A stretch of DNA of 64,000 bases, from contig NZ_JAPEPJ010000001.1 of assembly GCF_026340255.1 (NCBI RefSeq), forward strand, positions 248,001 to 312,000. Direction: 5' to 3'. The notes beneath the pieces were generated by a model, which was not told where the DNA came from, made no database searches, and saw only the letters and a program-made list of their open reading frames with translations. The position numbers and the translations under genes are program-made. This stretch comes from Streptomyces sp. NBC_01408. GTDB taxonomy: Bacteria; Actinomycetota; Actinomycetes; Streptomycetales; Streptomycetaceae. How positions within the stretch are numbered: position 1 is the first letter of the stretch; each line of letters opens with the position of its first letter. Below are positions 42,564-50,786 of this stretch, piece by piece.

Positions 42564-43086
42564 GAGCTGGTTCCTCCGGCTGGTGGAAAAGCACCGAAAA
42601 ACGGTCGGGCACGCACCATCGAGTGTCGCGACCTTGTGTGATTACGGCATCTTGCCATTCGGACTGGCGCATTCAGGCTGCCCATCAGGTCAAAATCAGA
42701 TAACGGACACCCCCGGCTAGCCAACAGGACTGCGGGCAAGGCGCATCGGAGCCGCACAAAACGCCGTGACCAGGCACTTTCGGCGCATGATTTGCGGCGT
42801 GTCTCGCCCATTGGACAGAGAGGTTTGGACTTTTAGCCAAAACCAGGACAAGCACCCTATGGTCGAGCAGGAATCGACTCGTCTGGGTGAGCGTTCTTCG
42901 GGTACAACAGATCCTTACACCCCTCATCCGGGGCTCAGGGCGCGCGTGCGGCGCGCCCGCGCGTACGAACCTCCCCTTCGCGGAGACGGTCCAACCGTCG
43001 ATGCGGAGTACGGACGCGGTGCCCGCCCACCCCTTAACCAGGAGTGGCCACCCTCAATGATCAAAGGACCTAAGGGGTCACACAAA
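42564..43086. other. 523-nt divergent intergenic region with a long malic-enzyme leader
   Basis: No gene is supported. It separates the leftward transporter operon from the rightward malic enzyme gene. Visible elements: a dyad GGTTTGG...CCAAAACC at about 42821-42844, and the hairpin at 42938-42958. An ATG at 43057 in frame with malic enzyme is possible as an alternative start. Confidence 0.5.
42938..42958 (+). promoter_or_regulatory. Hairpin in the malic enzyme leader
   Basis: GGGCGCGC (42938-42945), loop GTGCG, GCGCGCCC (42951-42958). It is placed about 130 nt before the start codon, so it could act as an attenuator or mRNA stabiliser, or end the leftward transcript. No U-tract follows. Confidence 0.4.
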
Positions 43087-44289
43087 GTGGCAGCGGAGAT
43101 CGTCAACCCTCGCAGCGACAGCGCGACGGACAACAACCCGGACGCGGTGTTCGCGCTGCACCGGGGCGGCAAGATGGCCATCCAGGCCACGGTGCCGGTC
43201 AACAACAAGGACGACCTGTCCCTGGCCTACACACCCGGTGTGGCGAAGGTGTGCAGCGCCATCGCCGAGCAGCCGGAGCTGGTGAACGAGTACACCTGGA
43301 AGTCCAACGTGGTCGCCGTCGTCACCGACGGCACGGCCGTGCTCGGACTCGGTGACATCGGTCCCGAAGCCTCCCTCCCCGTGATGGAGGGCAAGGCGAT
43401 CCTGTTCAAGCAGTTCGGCGGCGTGGACGCGGTTCCGATCGCGCTCGCCACCAAGGACACGGACGAGATCATCGAGACGGTCATCCGTCTCGCCCCGTCC
43501 TTCGGCGGGGTGAACCTGGAGGACATCTCCGCCCCCCGCTGCTTCGAGATCGAGCGGCGCCTCCAGGAGGCGCTGGACATCCCGATCTTCCACGACGACC
43601 AGCACGGCACGGCCATCGTGACGCTGGCCGCGATGCGCAACGCGGCGAAGCTCACCGGTCGCACCCTCGGCGACCTGCGGGCCGTGATCTCGGGTGCGGG
43701 CGCCGCGGGCATCGCGATCGCCAAGATCCTGGTGGACGCGGGCATCGGCGACGTCTGCGTCACCGACCGCAAGGGCGTCGTCTCGGCCGACCGCTCCGAC
43801 CTGACGGACGTCAAGGCGGAGATCGCGGGCCTGACCAACAAGACGGGGCAGACCGGCTCCCTGGAGCAGGCACTCTCCGGCGCGGACGTCTTCATCGGCG
43901 TCTCCGGCGGTACGGTCCCCGAGTCGGCGGTGGCCTCGATGGCGAAGGACGCCTTCGTCTTCGCCATGGCCAACCCGAACCCGGAGGTCCACCCGGACGT
44001 CGCGCACAAGTACGCGGCGGTCGTGGCCACGGGCCGCTCGGACTTCCCGAACCAGATCAACAACGTGCTGGCCTTCCCGGGCATCTTCGCGGGCGCCCTC
44101 AAGGTCCGCGCCACCCGGATCACCGAGGGCATGAAGATCGCCGCCGCCGACGCCATCGCCGGTGTCGTGGGTGACGAGCTCGCCGCCGACTACGTGATCC
44201 CGTCGCCGTTCGACGAGCGCGTGGCCGAGGCCGTCGCATCGGCGGTCGCCGCCGCCGCGAAGGCCGAGGGCGTGGCCCGCCTGGCCTGA
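43087..44289 (+). CDS. NADP-dependent malic enzyme
   Basis: Decarboxylates malate to pyruvate with reduction of NAD(P), supplying NADPH. 400 residues: the catalytic domain has LSLAYTPGVAKVCSAIAE and DGTAVLGLGDIGPEASLPVM, the Lys in VMEGKAILFKQFGG and DIPIFHDDQHGTAIV. The Rossmann domain carries ISGAGAAGIAIAKIL. The GTG at 43087 gives the family start (M)AAEIVNPRS; an ATG at 43057 behind AGGAG would add 10 residues and cannot be excluded. The single strong terminator after it indicates a monocistronic unit. S. coelicolor has a very similar NADP enzyme. Confidence 0.92.
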   Translation: MAAEIVNPRSDSATDNNPDAVFALHRGGKMAIQATVPVNNKDDLSLAYTPGVAKVCSAIAEQPELVNEYTWKSNVVAVVTDGTAVLGLGDIGPEASLPVMEGKAILFKQFGGVDAVPIALATKDTDEIIETVIRLAPSFGGVNLEDISAPRCFEIERRLQEALDIPIFHDDQHGTAIVTLAAMRNAAKLTGRTLGDLRAVISGAGAAGIAIAKILVDAGIGDVCVTDRKGVVSADRSDLTDVKAEIAGLTNKTGQTGSLEQALSGADVFIGVSGGTVPESAVASMAKDAFVFAMANPNPEVHPDVAHKYAAVVATGRSDFPNQINNVLAFPGIFAGALKVRATRITEGMKIAAADAIAGVVGDELAADYVIPSPFDERVAEAVASAVAAAAKAEGVARLA

Positions 44290-44331
44290 GCGCTGCGCTG
44301 AGCCGTAACGCTCTGCTGAGCGGTACGGAGG

Positions 44332-44369
44332 AAGGCCCGGCCGGATCCCCCTGGATCCGGCCGGGCCTT
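44332..44369 (+). terminator. Terminator after malic enzyme
   Basis: Perfect 17-bp stem 44332-44348 / 44353-44369 with loop CCCT, followed by TTTTC. One of the strongest terminators in the window. Confidence 0.93.
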
Positions 44370-44389
44370 TTCGCGTCCGCGGGCTGATC

Positions 44390-44435
44390 CAGCCTCGCCG
44401 GCGTTTGAGGCGCGGGGTCTGGGGCGGAGCCCCAG
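44390..44435 (+). repeat. Module A copy 2
   Basis: CAGCCTCGCCGGCGTTTGAG followed by GCGCGGGGT and the hairpin CTGGGGC-GGA-GCCCCAG. It lies just behind the malic enzyme terminator. Confidence 0.8.
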
Positions 44436-44527
44436 GGCCCCCGAGGGCCCGCACCGCGCACGTGGCTCTGGTCGCACCGACTCAGCCAGGGCTGGAAACC
44501 CGGCCTACCCAGCGGTAGCGTCGCGGC

Positions 44528-45490
44528 ATGTTCGCTGCCTACGCCGCCCGAATCGACCGTGACCAGCCGCTGAACGGCCTTGAGCTGGGCGACCGCCCGG
44601 CCCCCGAGGCCCGCCCCGGCTGGGTGACCGTGAACGTCAAGGCCGCCTCCCTCAACCACCACGACCTGTGGTCCCTGCGCGGGGTCGGCCTCGGCGAGGA
44701 CAAGCTCCCGATGATCCTCGGCTGCGACGCCGCCGGGACCGACCAGGACGGCAACGAGGTCGTCCTGCACTCCGTGATCGGCCAGAGCGGCCACGGGGTC
44801 GGCCCGGACGAGCCGCGCTCGATCCTGACCGAGCGCTACCAGGGGACCTTCGCCGAGCAGGTGACCGTCCCCGCCTGGAACGTCCTGCGCAAGCCCGCAG
44901 AGCTGACCTTCGAGGAGGCCGCCTGCCTGCCGACCGCCTGGCTGACGGCGTACCGGATGCTGTTCACCAACGCCGGGGTCCGCCCCGGGGACTCCGTCCT
45001 CGTCCAGGGCGCCGGCGGCGGGGTAGCGACCGCCGCGATCGCCCTCGGCCGGGCGGCGGGCCTGCGGGTCTTCGCCACCAGCCGGGACGAGGCCAAGCGC
45101 AAGCGGGCCGTGGAACTGGGCGCGCTGGAGGCGTTCGAGCCGGGCGCGCGGCTGCCGCAGCGGGTGGACGCGGTGATCGAGACGGTCGGCGCGGCCACCT
45201 GGTCCCACTCGGTGAAGTCCCTGCGCCCCGGCGGCACGCTGGTGATCTCCGGCGCGACGAGCGGCGACCGCCCGGCGCACGCCGAGCTGACCCGGATCTT
45301 CTTCCTGGAGCTCAAGGTGGTCGGCTCGACGATGGGCTCGAAGGAGGAGCTGGAGGACCTGCTGTCGTTCTGCGCGACCACGGGCCTGCGGCCGGTCATC
45401 GACGAGGTCCTGCCGCTGGACCGGGCGCGCGAGGGGTTCGAGAAGCTCGCGTCGGGCGACCTCTTCGGGAAGATCGTCCTCACCCCGTAG
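44528..45490 (+). CDS. Zinc-binding-dehydrogenase-like MDR oxidoreductase
   Basis: A 320-residue medium-chain dehydrogenase/reductase. GroES-like fold (1-120; LNHHDLWSLRGVG, ILGCDAAGTDQDG) and Rossmann fold (about 130-280) with VQGAGGGVATAAIALGRAAG and VIETVGAATWSHSVKSL. The Cys/His zinc ligands of alcohol dehydrogenases are mostly missing, which points to a quinone-oxidoreductase-like NADPH enzyme. ATG 44528 lies 7 nt after GGTAGCG, a weak signal. It is followed by the Clp-N operon. Confidence 0.85.
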   Translation: MFAAYAARIDRDQPLNGLELGDRPAPEARPGWVTVNVKAASLNHHDLWSLRGVGLGEDKLPMILGCDAAGTDQDGNEVVLHSVIGQSGHGVGPDEPRSILTERYQGTFAEQVTVPAWNVLRKPAELTFEEAACLPTAWLTAYRMLFTNAGVRPGDSVLVQGAGGGVATAAIALGRAAGLRVFATSRDEAKRKRAVELGALEAFEPGARLPQRVDAVIETVGAATWSHSVKSLRPGGTLVISGATSGDRPAHAELTRIFFLELKVVGSTMGSKEELEDLLSFCATTGLRPVIDEVLPLDRAREGFEKLASGDLFGKIVLTP

Positions 45491-45537
45491 GCCGTCCGGG
45501 TGTCCCGGGGTGCCTACGGGTGCCCGTCCGGGGCAGT

Positions 45538-45582
45538 TGTCAATACAGGTTGACACCCCTCCCGCGTCAACCTACATTGACA
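45538..45582 (+). promoter_or_regulatory. Strong promoter overlapped by a double operator
   Basis: -35 TTGACA (45550-45555), 17-nt spacer, -10 TACATT (45573-45578). Transcription should start at about 45585, directly at the ATG at 45586, giving a leaderless mRNA. The arms TGTCAATACAGGTTGAC (45538-45554) and GTCAACCTACATTGACA (45566-45582) are inverted repeats of each other with two mismatches. Each arm also contains GTCAA-N6-TTGAC, so there are two operator palindromes. Autoregulation by the HTH protein is the likely reading. Confidence 0.8.
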
Positions 45583-45585
45583 GGC

Positions 45586-45795
45586 ATGACCGATGCCACC
45601 GATCTCGCCGAGCGGGCCGGCGACCGTGACCCGCGCGTGGGCCTGCGTGCCGTAGTCGCCCTCCGGAAGCTGCTGGAGCAGCTGGAGGCCGTACAGGTGC
45701 GCAGTGCCCGCGCCCAGGGCTGGTCCTGGCAGGAGATCGCGGCCGAGCTGGGCGTCAGCCGGCAGGCCGTGCACAAGAAGTACGGGAGGCTTTGA
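45586..45795 (+). CDS. Small HTH protein partner of Clp-N protein
   Basis: A 69-residue protein. An N-terminal helix (GLRAVVALRKLLEQLEAVQV) precedes a helix-turn-helix QGWSWQEIAAELGVSRQAVH in the second half. It is probably a DNA-binding regulator of its own operon. No Shine-Dalgarno precedes the ATG, in agreement with a leaderless transcript. The stop overlaps the next start by 1 nt (TGATG). Confidence 0.85.
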   Translation: MTDATDLAERAGDRDPRVGLRAVVALRKLLEQLEAVQVRSARAQGWSWQEIAAELGVSRQAVHKKYGRL

Positions 45796-46367
45796 TGTTC
45801 GAACGCTTCACCCCCGACGCCCGGGCCACCGTGACGGGCGCGGTGGCCGAGGCCCGCCGCTCCGGCGCCCCCACGGTCACCGAGGAACACCTGCTGCTCG
45901 CCCTGCTCTCCCAGGGCGCCCTGGACCCCCTGGGCGTGGACCGCACCGCCGTGGCCGCCGACCTCGCGGCGGCCCGCCGCCGGGGCGGCATGTCCCGGGC
46001 CGACCAGGAAGCCCTGGCCGGACTCGGCATCGACCTCACCGAGATCGTGACCCGCGTCGAGGAAACCCACGGCGAAGGCGCCCTGGCGGCCCCCGCGCCG
46101 CGCAGGCGCACCCTGGGCACCTCGCTCCGCTCGGCCCTGGGCCGCGGCGGGGCGGACGACCGCTCCGGCAGCCACCACGTCCCCTTCACGCAGGGCGCGA
46201 AGAAGGTCCTGGAGCAGTCCCTGCGGATCGCGCTGGGCCGCCACGAGCGCCACATCGGCACCCTGCACCTGCTCCTCGCCCTGCTCTCCCGGCCCGGGCC
46301 GGCCGCGGAGGTCCTAACGGACCACGGAGTCACCTACCCCGCGGCCGAGACCCACCTGGCGGCCTGA
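45795..46367 (+). CDS. Clp N-terminal-domain protein without ATPase
   Basis: A 190-residue protein with two Clp-N repeats: FTPDARATVTGAVAEAR plus VTEEHLLLALL (residues 5-45) and FTQGAKKVLEQSLRIAL plus IGTLHLLLALL (about 125-175). Between them is a variable basic stretch. It has no AAA+ domain, so it cannot unfold proteins by itself; it may be an adaptor or anti-adaptor for ClpC. It is cotranscribed with the HTH protein. ATG 45795. Confidence 0.85.
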   Translation: MFERFTPDARATVTGAVAEARRSGAPTVTEEHLLLALLSQGALDPLGVDRTAVAADLAAARRRGGMSRADQEALAGLGIDLTEIVTRVEETHGEGALAAPAPRRRTLGTSLRSALGRGGADDRSGSHHVPFTQGAKKVLEQSLRIALGRHERHIGTLHLLLALLSRPGPAAEVLTDHGVTYPAAETHLAA

Positions 46368-46374
46368 CCCGCTC

Positions 46375-46432
46375 CTCAAACGCGTCCAGCCTCGCCGGCG
46401 TTTGAGGCGCGGGGTCCGGGGCGGAGCCCCGT
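46375..46432. terminator. Module A copy 3, terminator between convergent genes
   Basis: CTCAAACGC (46375-46383) pairs with GCGTTTGAG (46398-46406), followed by GGGGC-GGA-GCCCC. It sits between the Clp-N gene and the converging PadR gene. Confidence 0.78.
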
Positions 46433-46453
46433 GCAACGGCGCCGCAGCCGACC

Positions 46454-47386
46454 CTACGACCCCGACCGCAGAGTCGCCGTCAGCCGGGCAGCCGCAGCCG
46501 CGAGACCGGCGCGGGACTCGGCCAGTTGGGCCGGGGTGACGCCGTGGTCGCGGGCCACGTCCCGTACCTCGTCGCGGAAGCGGTCCAGCAGGCGGTCCAG
46601 GTCACGGACCAGGTCGCCGGTGGGCGTCAGGTCCTCGGCCCAACGGCCCGCTGCCGGGGACGCCGCCGAAGTCCTGGACTGGGCCGACCCGTCGGACGGG
46701 GCGGACGTGTCGTACGGGGCGGAGGGGGTCGCGGCGGGGCCGCCGCCGAGCCAGGCTCCGGCCAGGCTGCCGAGGACGCCGCCCGACTTCGCGAACTGCT
46801 CCTGGAGCTGCCCCGCGATGCGCTGGACCTCCTCGCGGGCCCGGTCCTGGGCCTCCTTGGCCTGGCGGCGGGCCTGCTGGGCCTCCTCGCGGGCCCGACG
46901 GCTCTCGTCCTTCGCCCGCCGCGCCTGCTCCTTCCACTCCTGCTTGGCCTTGCGCAGCTCCTCCTTGGCCGCCTTCCAGGACTCGTCCTCGACGTGGGCC
47001 GCCGACGCGGAGGCCGCCGCCCGCATCTCGCGCCGCAGGTCGCCCGCGGCCCCCCGGACGTCGTCGCGGATCTCGGCGGCCAGCTCGGAGACGGAGTCGC
47101 GGATCTCCAGCTCCAGGTCGGCGAGTTCACCGCCGCGGTCGGCCAGTTCGGCGCGGCCCGCGTCAGTGATGGAGTACACCTTGCGCCCGCCTTCGCTGGC
47201 ATGCGTGACCAGGCCCTCGGCCTCCAGCTTGGACAGCCGCGGGTACACGGTGCCGGCGGAGGGCGCGTACAGGCCCTGGAAGCGCTCCTCCAACAGCCGG
47301 ATCACCTCGTACCCGTGGCGCGGGGCCTCGTCCAGCAGCTTGAGGAGGTAGAGGCGCAGGCGGCCGTGGGCGAAGACGGGCGGCAT
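46454..47386 (-). CDS. PadR-family regulator with long coiled coil
   Basis: A 310-residue regulator. The winged helix (1-85) reads LRLYLLKLLDEAPRHGYEVI, LLEERFQGLYAPSAGTVYPR, then VTHASEGGRKVYSITDAG. Residues about 85-195 are a charged coiled coil (EELRKAKQEWKEQARRAKDE), far longer than in a usual PadR of about 110-180 residues. A flexible Ser/Pro segment and a C-terminal helical bundle (LDRLLDRFRDEVRDVARDHG) follow. It lies 1 nt after the DUF4097 gene, so they form one operon whose promoter carries a candidate operator at 48347-48380. Confidence 0.88.
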   Translation of the reverse strand: MPPVFAHGRLRLYLLKLLDEAPRHGYEVIRLLEERFQGLYAPSAGTVYPRLSKLEAEGLVTHASEGGRKVYSITDAGRAELADRGGELADLELEIRDSVSELAAEIRDDVRGAAGDLRREMRAAASASAAHVEDESWKAAKEELRKAKQEWKEQARRAKDESRRAREEAQQARRQAKEAQDRAREEVQRIAGQLQEQFAKSGGVLGSLAGAWLGGGPAATPSAPYDTSAPSDGSAQSRTSAASPAAGRWAEDLTPTGDLVRDLDRLLDRFRDEVRDVARDHGVTPAQLAESRAGLAAAAARLTATLRSGS

Positions 47387-47387
47387 G

Positions 47388-48296
47388 TCAGATCACCTTC
47401 TTGTCGAGCGTCAGGGGGGTGTCCACGGCCGGGCGGCGCAGCAGCGCGATCGCCCCCGAGACGGTGGTGGCCCGCAGGGTTCCGGTGCCGGAACCGAGCG
47501 TGCCGGTGATCCGCTTGGCCCCCAGCTTGCCGGAGACCCGCAGGTCCTCGAAGGCGTTGGAGACGCCGCCGGTGGCCGTGTTGGCCTCCACGCGGGCGTC
47601 GGCCGGGTGCGGCAGCCGGATGGCGACCTGGCCGGAGATGGAGTTCAGCGCGATGTCCACCGGCCGCGCGGCGTCCGGGTCGAGGTCCAGGTCGATGAGC
47701 ATGTCCCCGCTGACCGAGTCGGCCCGTACGCTCACCCCCGCGCCGTCGACCACCGTCAGACCGCCGGACACCGAGTGGAAGCCGAGGTCGCCGGTCACGG
47801 ACTGGGCCTCGACGCTGCCCGACACGGTGTGCGCCTTGACCCTGCCGGAGAGCGCGACCAGGGTGGCCTCGCCGGAGACCCCGTTGACGTCGGTGCCGCC
47901 GGAGATGCCGGACACGAAGGACGTGGCGTCGACCGCGGCCACGTGGACGCGGGTGGCGGCCGGGACGGTGAGGGTCACCGCCGCGCTGCGCTCCCAGGCC
48001 TTGCGCCCCGAGGCGGAGCCGGACCAGGCCTTCCACGGCTTGGCCTCGAGCCACTGCTTGAAGCCCTGGGTGCCGTTCCAGGGCAGGTCCTCGTAGGACA
48101 CGGTGAGGGTGCCGCCCTCCTGCACCACGTGCAGGGGTGGTCCGTCGACCGCGGTCACCTCCAGGCGGGCCGGGCCGTCCTCGGCGGCGACGACATTCAC
48201 CGCGCCGCTCACGAGGCGGACCCGGAGCTCGGTCACCGGCTCCTCGAAGGTGAGCTTCTGCGGTTCGGCGACCGACCACGTCATCTGCTCTGCCAT
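47388..48296 (-). CDS. Cytoplasmic DUF4097 protein
   Basis: A 302-residue beta-solenoid-like protein with repeated SG turns (LSGRVKAHTVSGSVEAQSV, VSGGLTVVDGAG, ISGQVAIRL, VSGAIALLRR). There is no signal peptide, unlike its relative at 5.8-6.5 kb. ATG 48296 follows GAGGAGGATC. In Streptomyces DUF4097 proteins are regularly paired with PadR-type regulators; the pair may sense envelope or antibiotic stress, but no mechanism is established. Confidence 0.83.
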   Translation of the reverse strand: MAEQMTWSVAEPQKLTFEEPVTELRVRLVSGAVNVVAAEDGPARLEVTAVDGPPLHVVQEGGTLTVSYEDLPWNGTQGFKQWLEAKPWKAWSGSASGRKAWERSAAVTLTVPAATRVHVAAVDATSFVSGISGGTDVNGVSGEATLVALSGRVKAHTVSGSVEAQSVTGDLGFHSVSGGLTVVDGAGVSVRADSVSGDMLIDLDLDPDAARPVDIALNSISGQVAIRLPHPADARVEANTATGGVSNAFEDLRVSGKLGAKRITGTLGSGTGTLRATTVSGAIALLRRPAVDTPLTLDKKVI

Positions 48297-48346
48297 GGTG
48301 CTGATCCTCCTCGTGCGTTCACGGACCGGGTCTCGACGCACGCAAC

Positions 48347-48380
48347 ATATCGCGTCTTCTCGATAACACGATATATCGCG
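48347..48380 (-). promoter_or_regulatory. AT-rich promoter/operator of the DUF4097-PadR operon
   Basis: Two direct copies of ATATCGCG (48347-48354, 48373-48380) and the perfect palindrome CGATATATCG (48369-48378), markedly AT-rich against its surroundings. It lies 50-85 nt upstream of the start; autoregulation by PadR is likely. Confidence 0.6.
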
Positions 48381-48419
48381 GCTGGGTGAAGTCAACCTGC
48401 TGCCCTACGGGCGGCTCGG

Positions 48420-48925
48420 CGGTGTCCGGCTCGGCTGCGCCGGGGCCTGGCCCTGCCCGGGCCTCTGGGGCTCCGCCCCAGACCCCGCGCCTCAAACGCC
48501 GGCGAGGCTGGATTTGGCCCTGGCTGCGCCGGAGCCTGGTCGGTGGGGTCGGAGCGCGGGGCCGCTCCGGGCTGTCTCCTCGGCTCGCGCACTGAGCCTG
48601 ACCTGACGCCATCGGCCCAGGTTGCGCGCTCGTCCTGCGGGGACAACCCTGCGCGTCCCCACTCCCCTCCGCCACGGCTTCCGCTTCCGGAGCCTGGGCG
48701 TGGGGCGGGGTCGCGCAGGAGAGTCCCCGCAGGACGAGCGCGCAACCCAGGCCGGGCATGCGTAGCCGGGGCTAAGTGCGCGAGCCGAGGAGACGCTCCG
48801 GAGCGGCACCGACCCACACCCCGCCAAGCCCCCGCCAGGGCCAAGGCCAAACCCAGCCCCGCCGGCGATTGAGGCGCGGGGTCTGGGGCGGAGCCCCAGG
48901 GGCCGGGCGCAGCCGAGCCGGACAC
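48420..48925. repeat. 500-bp imperfect inverted repeat built from modules A and B
   Basis: The left arm (48420 to about 48670) holds inverted module A (48463-48510) and direct module B (about 48552-48662). The right arm (about 48690-48925) holds the reverse complement of both: B inverted (about 48712-48820) and A direct (48854-48900). Flanks GGTGTCCGGCTCGGCTGCGC and its complement begin and end the structure. No gene is credible in this interval between the DUF4097 start and the LysR stop. Confidence 0.85.
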
Positions 48926-48947
48926 CGCTGAGCCCGGCCGCAGGCCG

Positions 48948-49919
48948 TCAGGCCGCCGCGACCTCGGCCTCGGCCTCCGGCGACGGCTCCGGCTTCAGCA
49001 GCGGGCTCGCATGGTGGAGGAGCCAGGCCCGGTACAACGGCGTGCGCAGCGCGGCCTCGCGGTAGGCGGCGCGGAGGTCCCGGTAGACCTCCGCGTGCGC
49101 GCCCGGCCGGGTCGCCAGCAGCAGGCGAACGGCCAGCGGGTCACCCGACAGCGGCCGGATGGCCATGTCGTCCCGCGGCCCGGAGGTCGGCTGGCAGGGC
49201 GCCACCGCCTCGCCCGAGACGATCAGCGAGGTCGCGGTGTGGTAGTCGGCGTGCAGTACGGGCGGGTCGAGCCCGGCCCCGGCGAAGATCCGCCGCAGGC
49301 CGTCCCATTCGCCGTCCACCGAGGGGTCCACGGTCCACCGGTCGGCGGCGAGGTCCTGTAACTCCACCACCGGCCGCCGGGCCGCCGGATGGTCCCGGGT
49401 CATCGACACGAACTGCGGTTCGCGTTCCATCAGCACGTGGAGCTGCAGCCCGGCGGGCACCCGTAGCGGGCTGCCCTCCACCTCGTGCACGAACGCCACG
49501 TCCAGCTGCCCCGAATCCACCATCCTCAGCAGGGCGTTGGCCGAAACGTCCACGACCAGAGAGGTCTCGGTGTCCGGCAACCGCCGGTGCAGTCTGCGCA
49601 GCCAGCCTGGTAACGCCCGGCTGGCCGTGGACCCGATGCGCAGCCGTGGCCCCTGGGCCAGCGCCCGGGCTTCCGCGACCAGCGCGGCCATCTCGGCGAG
49701 CAGCGGGCGGGCCCGGCCCAGCACGGTGCGGCCGAACGGAGTGGGGCGGCAGCCGGTGCGCTCACGCAGGAACAGCTCGCCGTCCAGGGCCCGTTCGATC
49801 CGGCGCAGCTGGGTCGTCAGGGAGGGCTGGCTCACGCCGAGCTGCCGGGCCGCCTTGTGCAGGCTGCCGGCATCAGCGATGGCGCACAGTGCGCGCAGGT
49901 GCCTCACCTCGAGCTCCAT
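48948..49919 (-). CDS. LysR-type regulator next to snapalysin (SnpR-like)
   Basis: A 323-residue LysR protein. HTH in the first 60 residues: LRALCAIADAGSLHKAARQL, GVSQPSLTTQLRRIERAL. The effector-binding domain (about 90-290) is normal except for an acidic Glu/Ala-rich tail. It is divergent from the snapalysin gene across 207 nt that contain CCGATA-N9-TATCGG, as expected for a LysR activator of the protease gene; snpR/snpA pairs are known in Streptomyces. Confidence 0.9.
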   Translation of the reverse strand: MELEVRHLRALCAIADAGSLHKAARQLGVSQPSLTTQLRRIERALDGELFLRERTGCRPTPFGRTVLGRARPLLAEMAALVAEARALAQGPRLRIGSTASRALPGWLRRLHRRLPDTETSLVVDVSANALLRMVDSGQLDVAFVHEVEGSPLRVPAGLQLHVLMEREPQFVSMTRDHPAARRPVVELQDLAADRWTVDPSVDGEWDGLRRIFAGAGLDPPVLHADYHTATSLIVSGEAVAPCQPTSGPRDDMAIRPLSGDPLAVRLLLATRPGAHAEVYRDLRAAYREAALRTPLYRAWLLHHASPLLKPEPSPEAEAEVAAA

Positions 49920-50014
49920 GTCCCGAGAGTAGGGGGGTCCAGGTGGACCGCACCAGCCACTTATAGCCCCCCGAATCCCGCCATTCTCTTCCTAGTTGGC
50001 CATCCGAAAACTCC

Positions 50015-50035
50015 CCGATAGCCCTGCGTTATCGG
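50015..50035. promoter_or_regulatory. LysR-type dyad between regulator and snapalysin genes
   Basis: CCGATA (50015-50020), 9 nt, TATCGG (50030-50035); the spacing fits T-N11-A LysR sites. Located about 92-112 nt before the snapalysin ATG and about 96 nt upstream of the LysR start. Confidence 0.65.
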
Positions 50036-50126
50036 TGGCTGACATCATCCGCCCGGCCCATTCGCTCCCGCAGACTCCGGTACCGAACGACCCACCCCCC
50101 GCACCGGATGAGTAGGAGCCCCCCAC

Positions 50127-50786
50127 ATGCGCCACTCCCGTAAGGCCGTGCTGGCCGCCACGATCGGCCTCGGCCTGGCCACCGCGCTCGGCGCCGTCCC
50201 CAGCGCCAGCGCCGCGACCGCCCCCGTATCCGGCAACGCCGCGAGCTATGCGGCGTACGAGCGCTCGCAGGAGAACGAGGCCGCCAACCGCGCGTTCTTC
50301 GACGCCGTGCAGCGCTCGGTGACCGAGCAGCGCGCCGCCAACCCGGGCGTCCTGGCCGTGACGGTCACGTACAACACCCGCAACGCGCCGAGCTTCCGCA
50401 CCCAGATAGCCCGCTCCACGCAGATCTGGAACAGCTCGGTGAGCAACGTCAAGCTGCAGGAGGTCTCCTCCGGCGGCAACTTCTCGTACCGCGAGGGCAA
50501 TGACTCACGTGGTTCGTACGCGAGCACGGACGGGCACGGCCGGGGTTACATCTTCCTGGACTACCGGCAGAACCAGCAGTACAACTCCACCCGGGTGACC
50601 TCGCACGAGACCGGCCACGTGCTGGGTCTGCCGGACCACTACTCGGGCCCGTGCAGCGAGCTGATGTCGGGCGGCGGCCCGGGCACCTCGTGCCAGAACG
50701 CCACACCTAACAGCGCCGAGCGGGCGCGCGTCAACCAGCTGTGGGCCAACGGCCTCGTCGCCTCCGGCATGGGGACGAAGGGCTAA
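50127..50786 (+). CDS. snpA: Snapalysin (small neutral metalloprotease, M7)
   Basis: A 219-residue secreted zinc protease. Signal peptide [20 protein letters not shown] ending near ASA (about residue 30), a propeptide of about 50 residues, then the catalytic domain with [11 protein letters not shown] (HExxHxxGxxD; His, His and Asp bind zinc). Two cysteine pairs are possible (CSELM, SCQNA). It hydrolyses casein and other proteins outside the cell. Start ATG 50127 after GAGTAGGAGCC. Probably activated by the divergent LysR protein. The stop overlaps the end of the converging zinc-ribbon gene by a few bases. Confidence 0.95.
   Translation: MRHSRKAVLAATIGLGLATALGAVPSASAATAPVSGNAASYAAYERSQENEAANRAFFDAVQRSVTEQRAANPGVLAVTVTYNTRNAPSFRTQIARSTQIWNSSVSNVKLQEVSSGGNFSYREGNDSRGSYASTDGHGRGYIFLDYRQNQQYNSTRVTSHETGHVLGLPDHYSGPCSELMSGGGPGTSCQNATPNSAERARVNQLWANGLVASGMGTKG

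Noticed and set aside
43057..43087. Upstream ATG (43057) as the malic enzyme start
   Set aside because: Adds 10 residues not typical of the family; kept only as an alternative to the GTG at 43087.
49920..50126. tRNA-like or terminator-like folding between LysR and snapalysin genes
   Set aside because: Only the CCGATA/TATCGG dyad is convincing; no tRNA cloverleaf was recognised here or elsewhere in the window.
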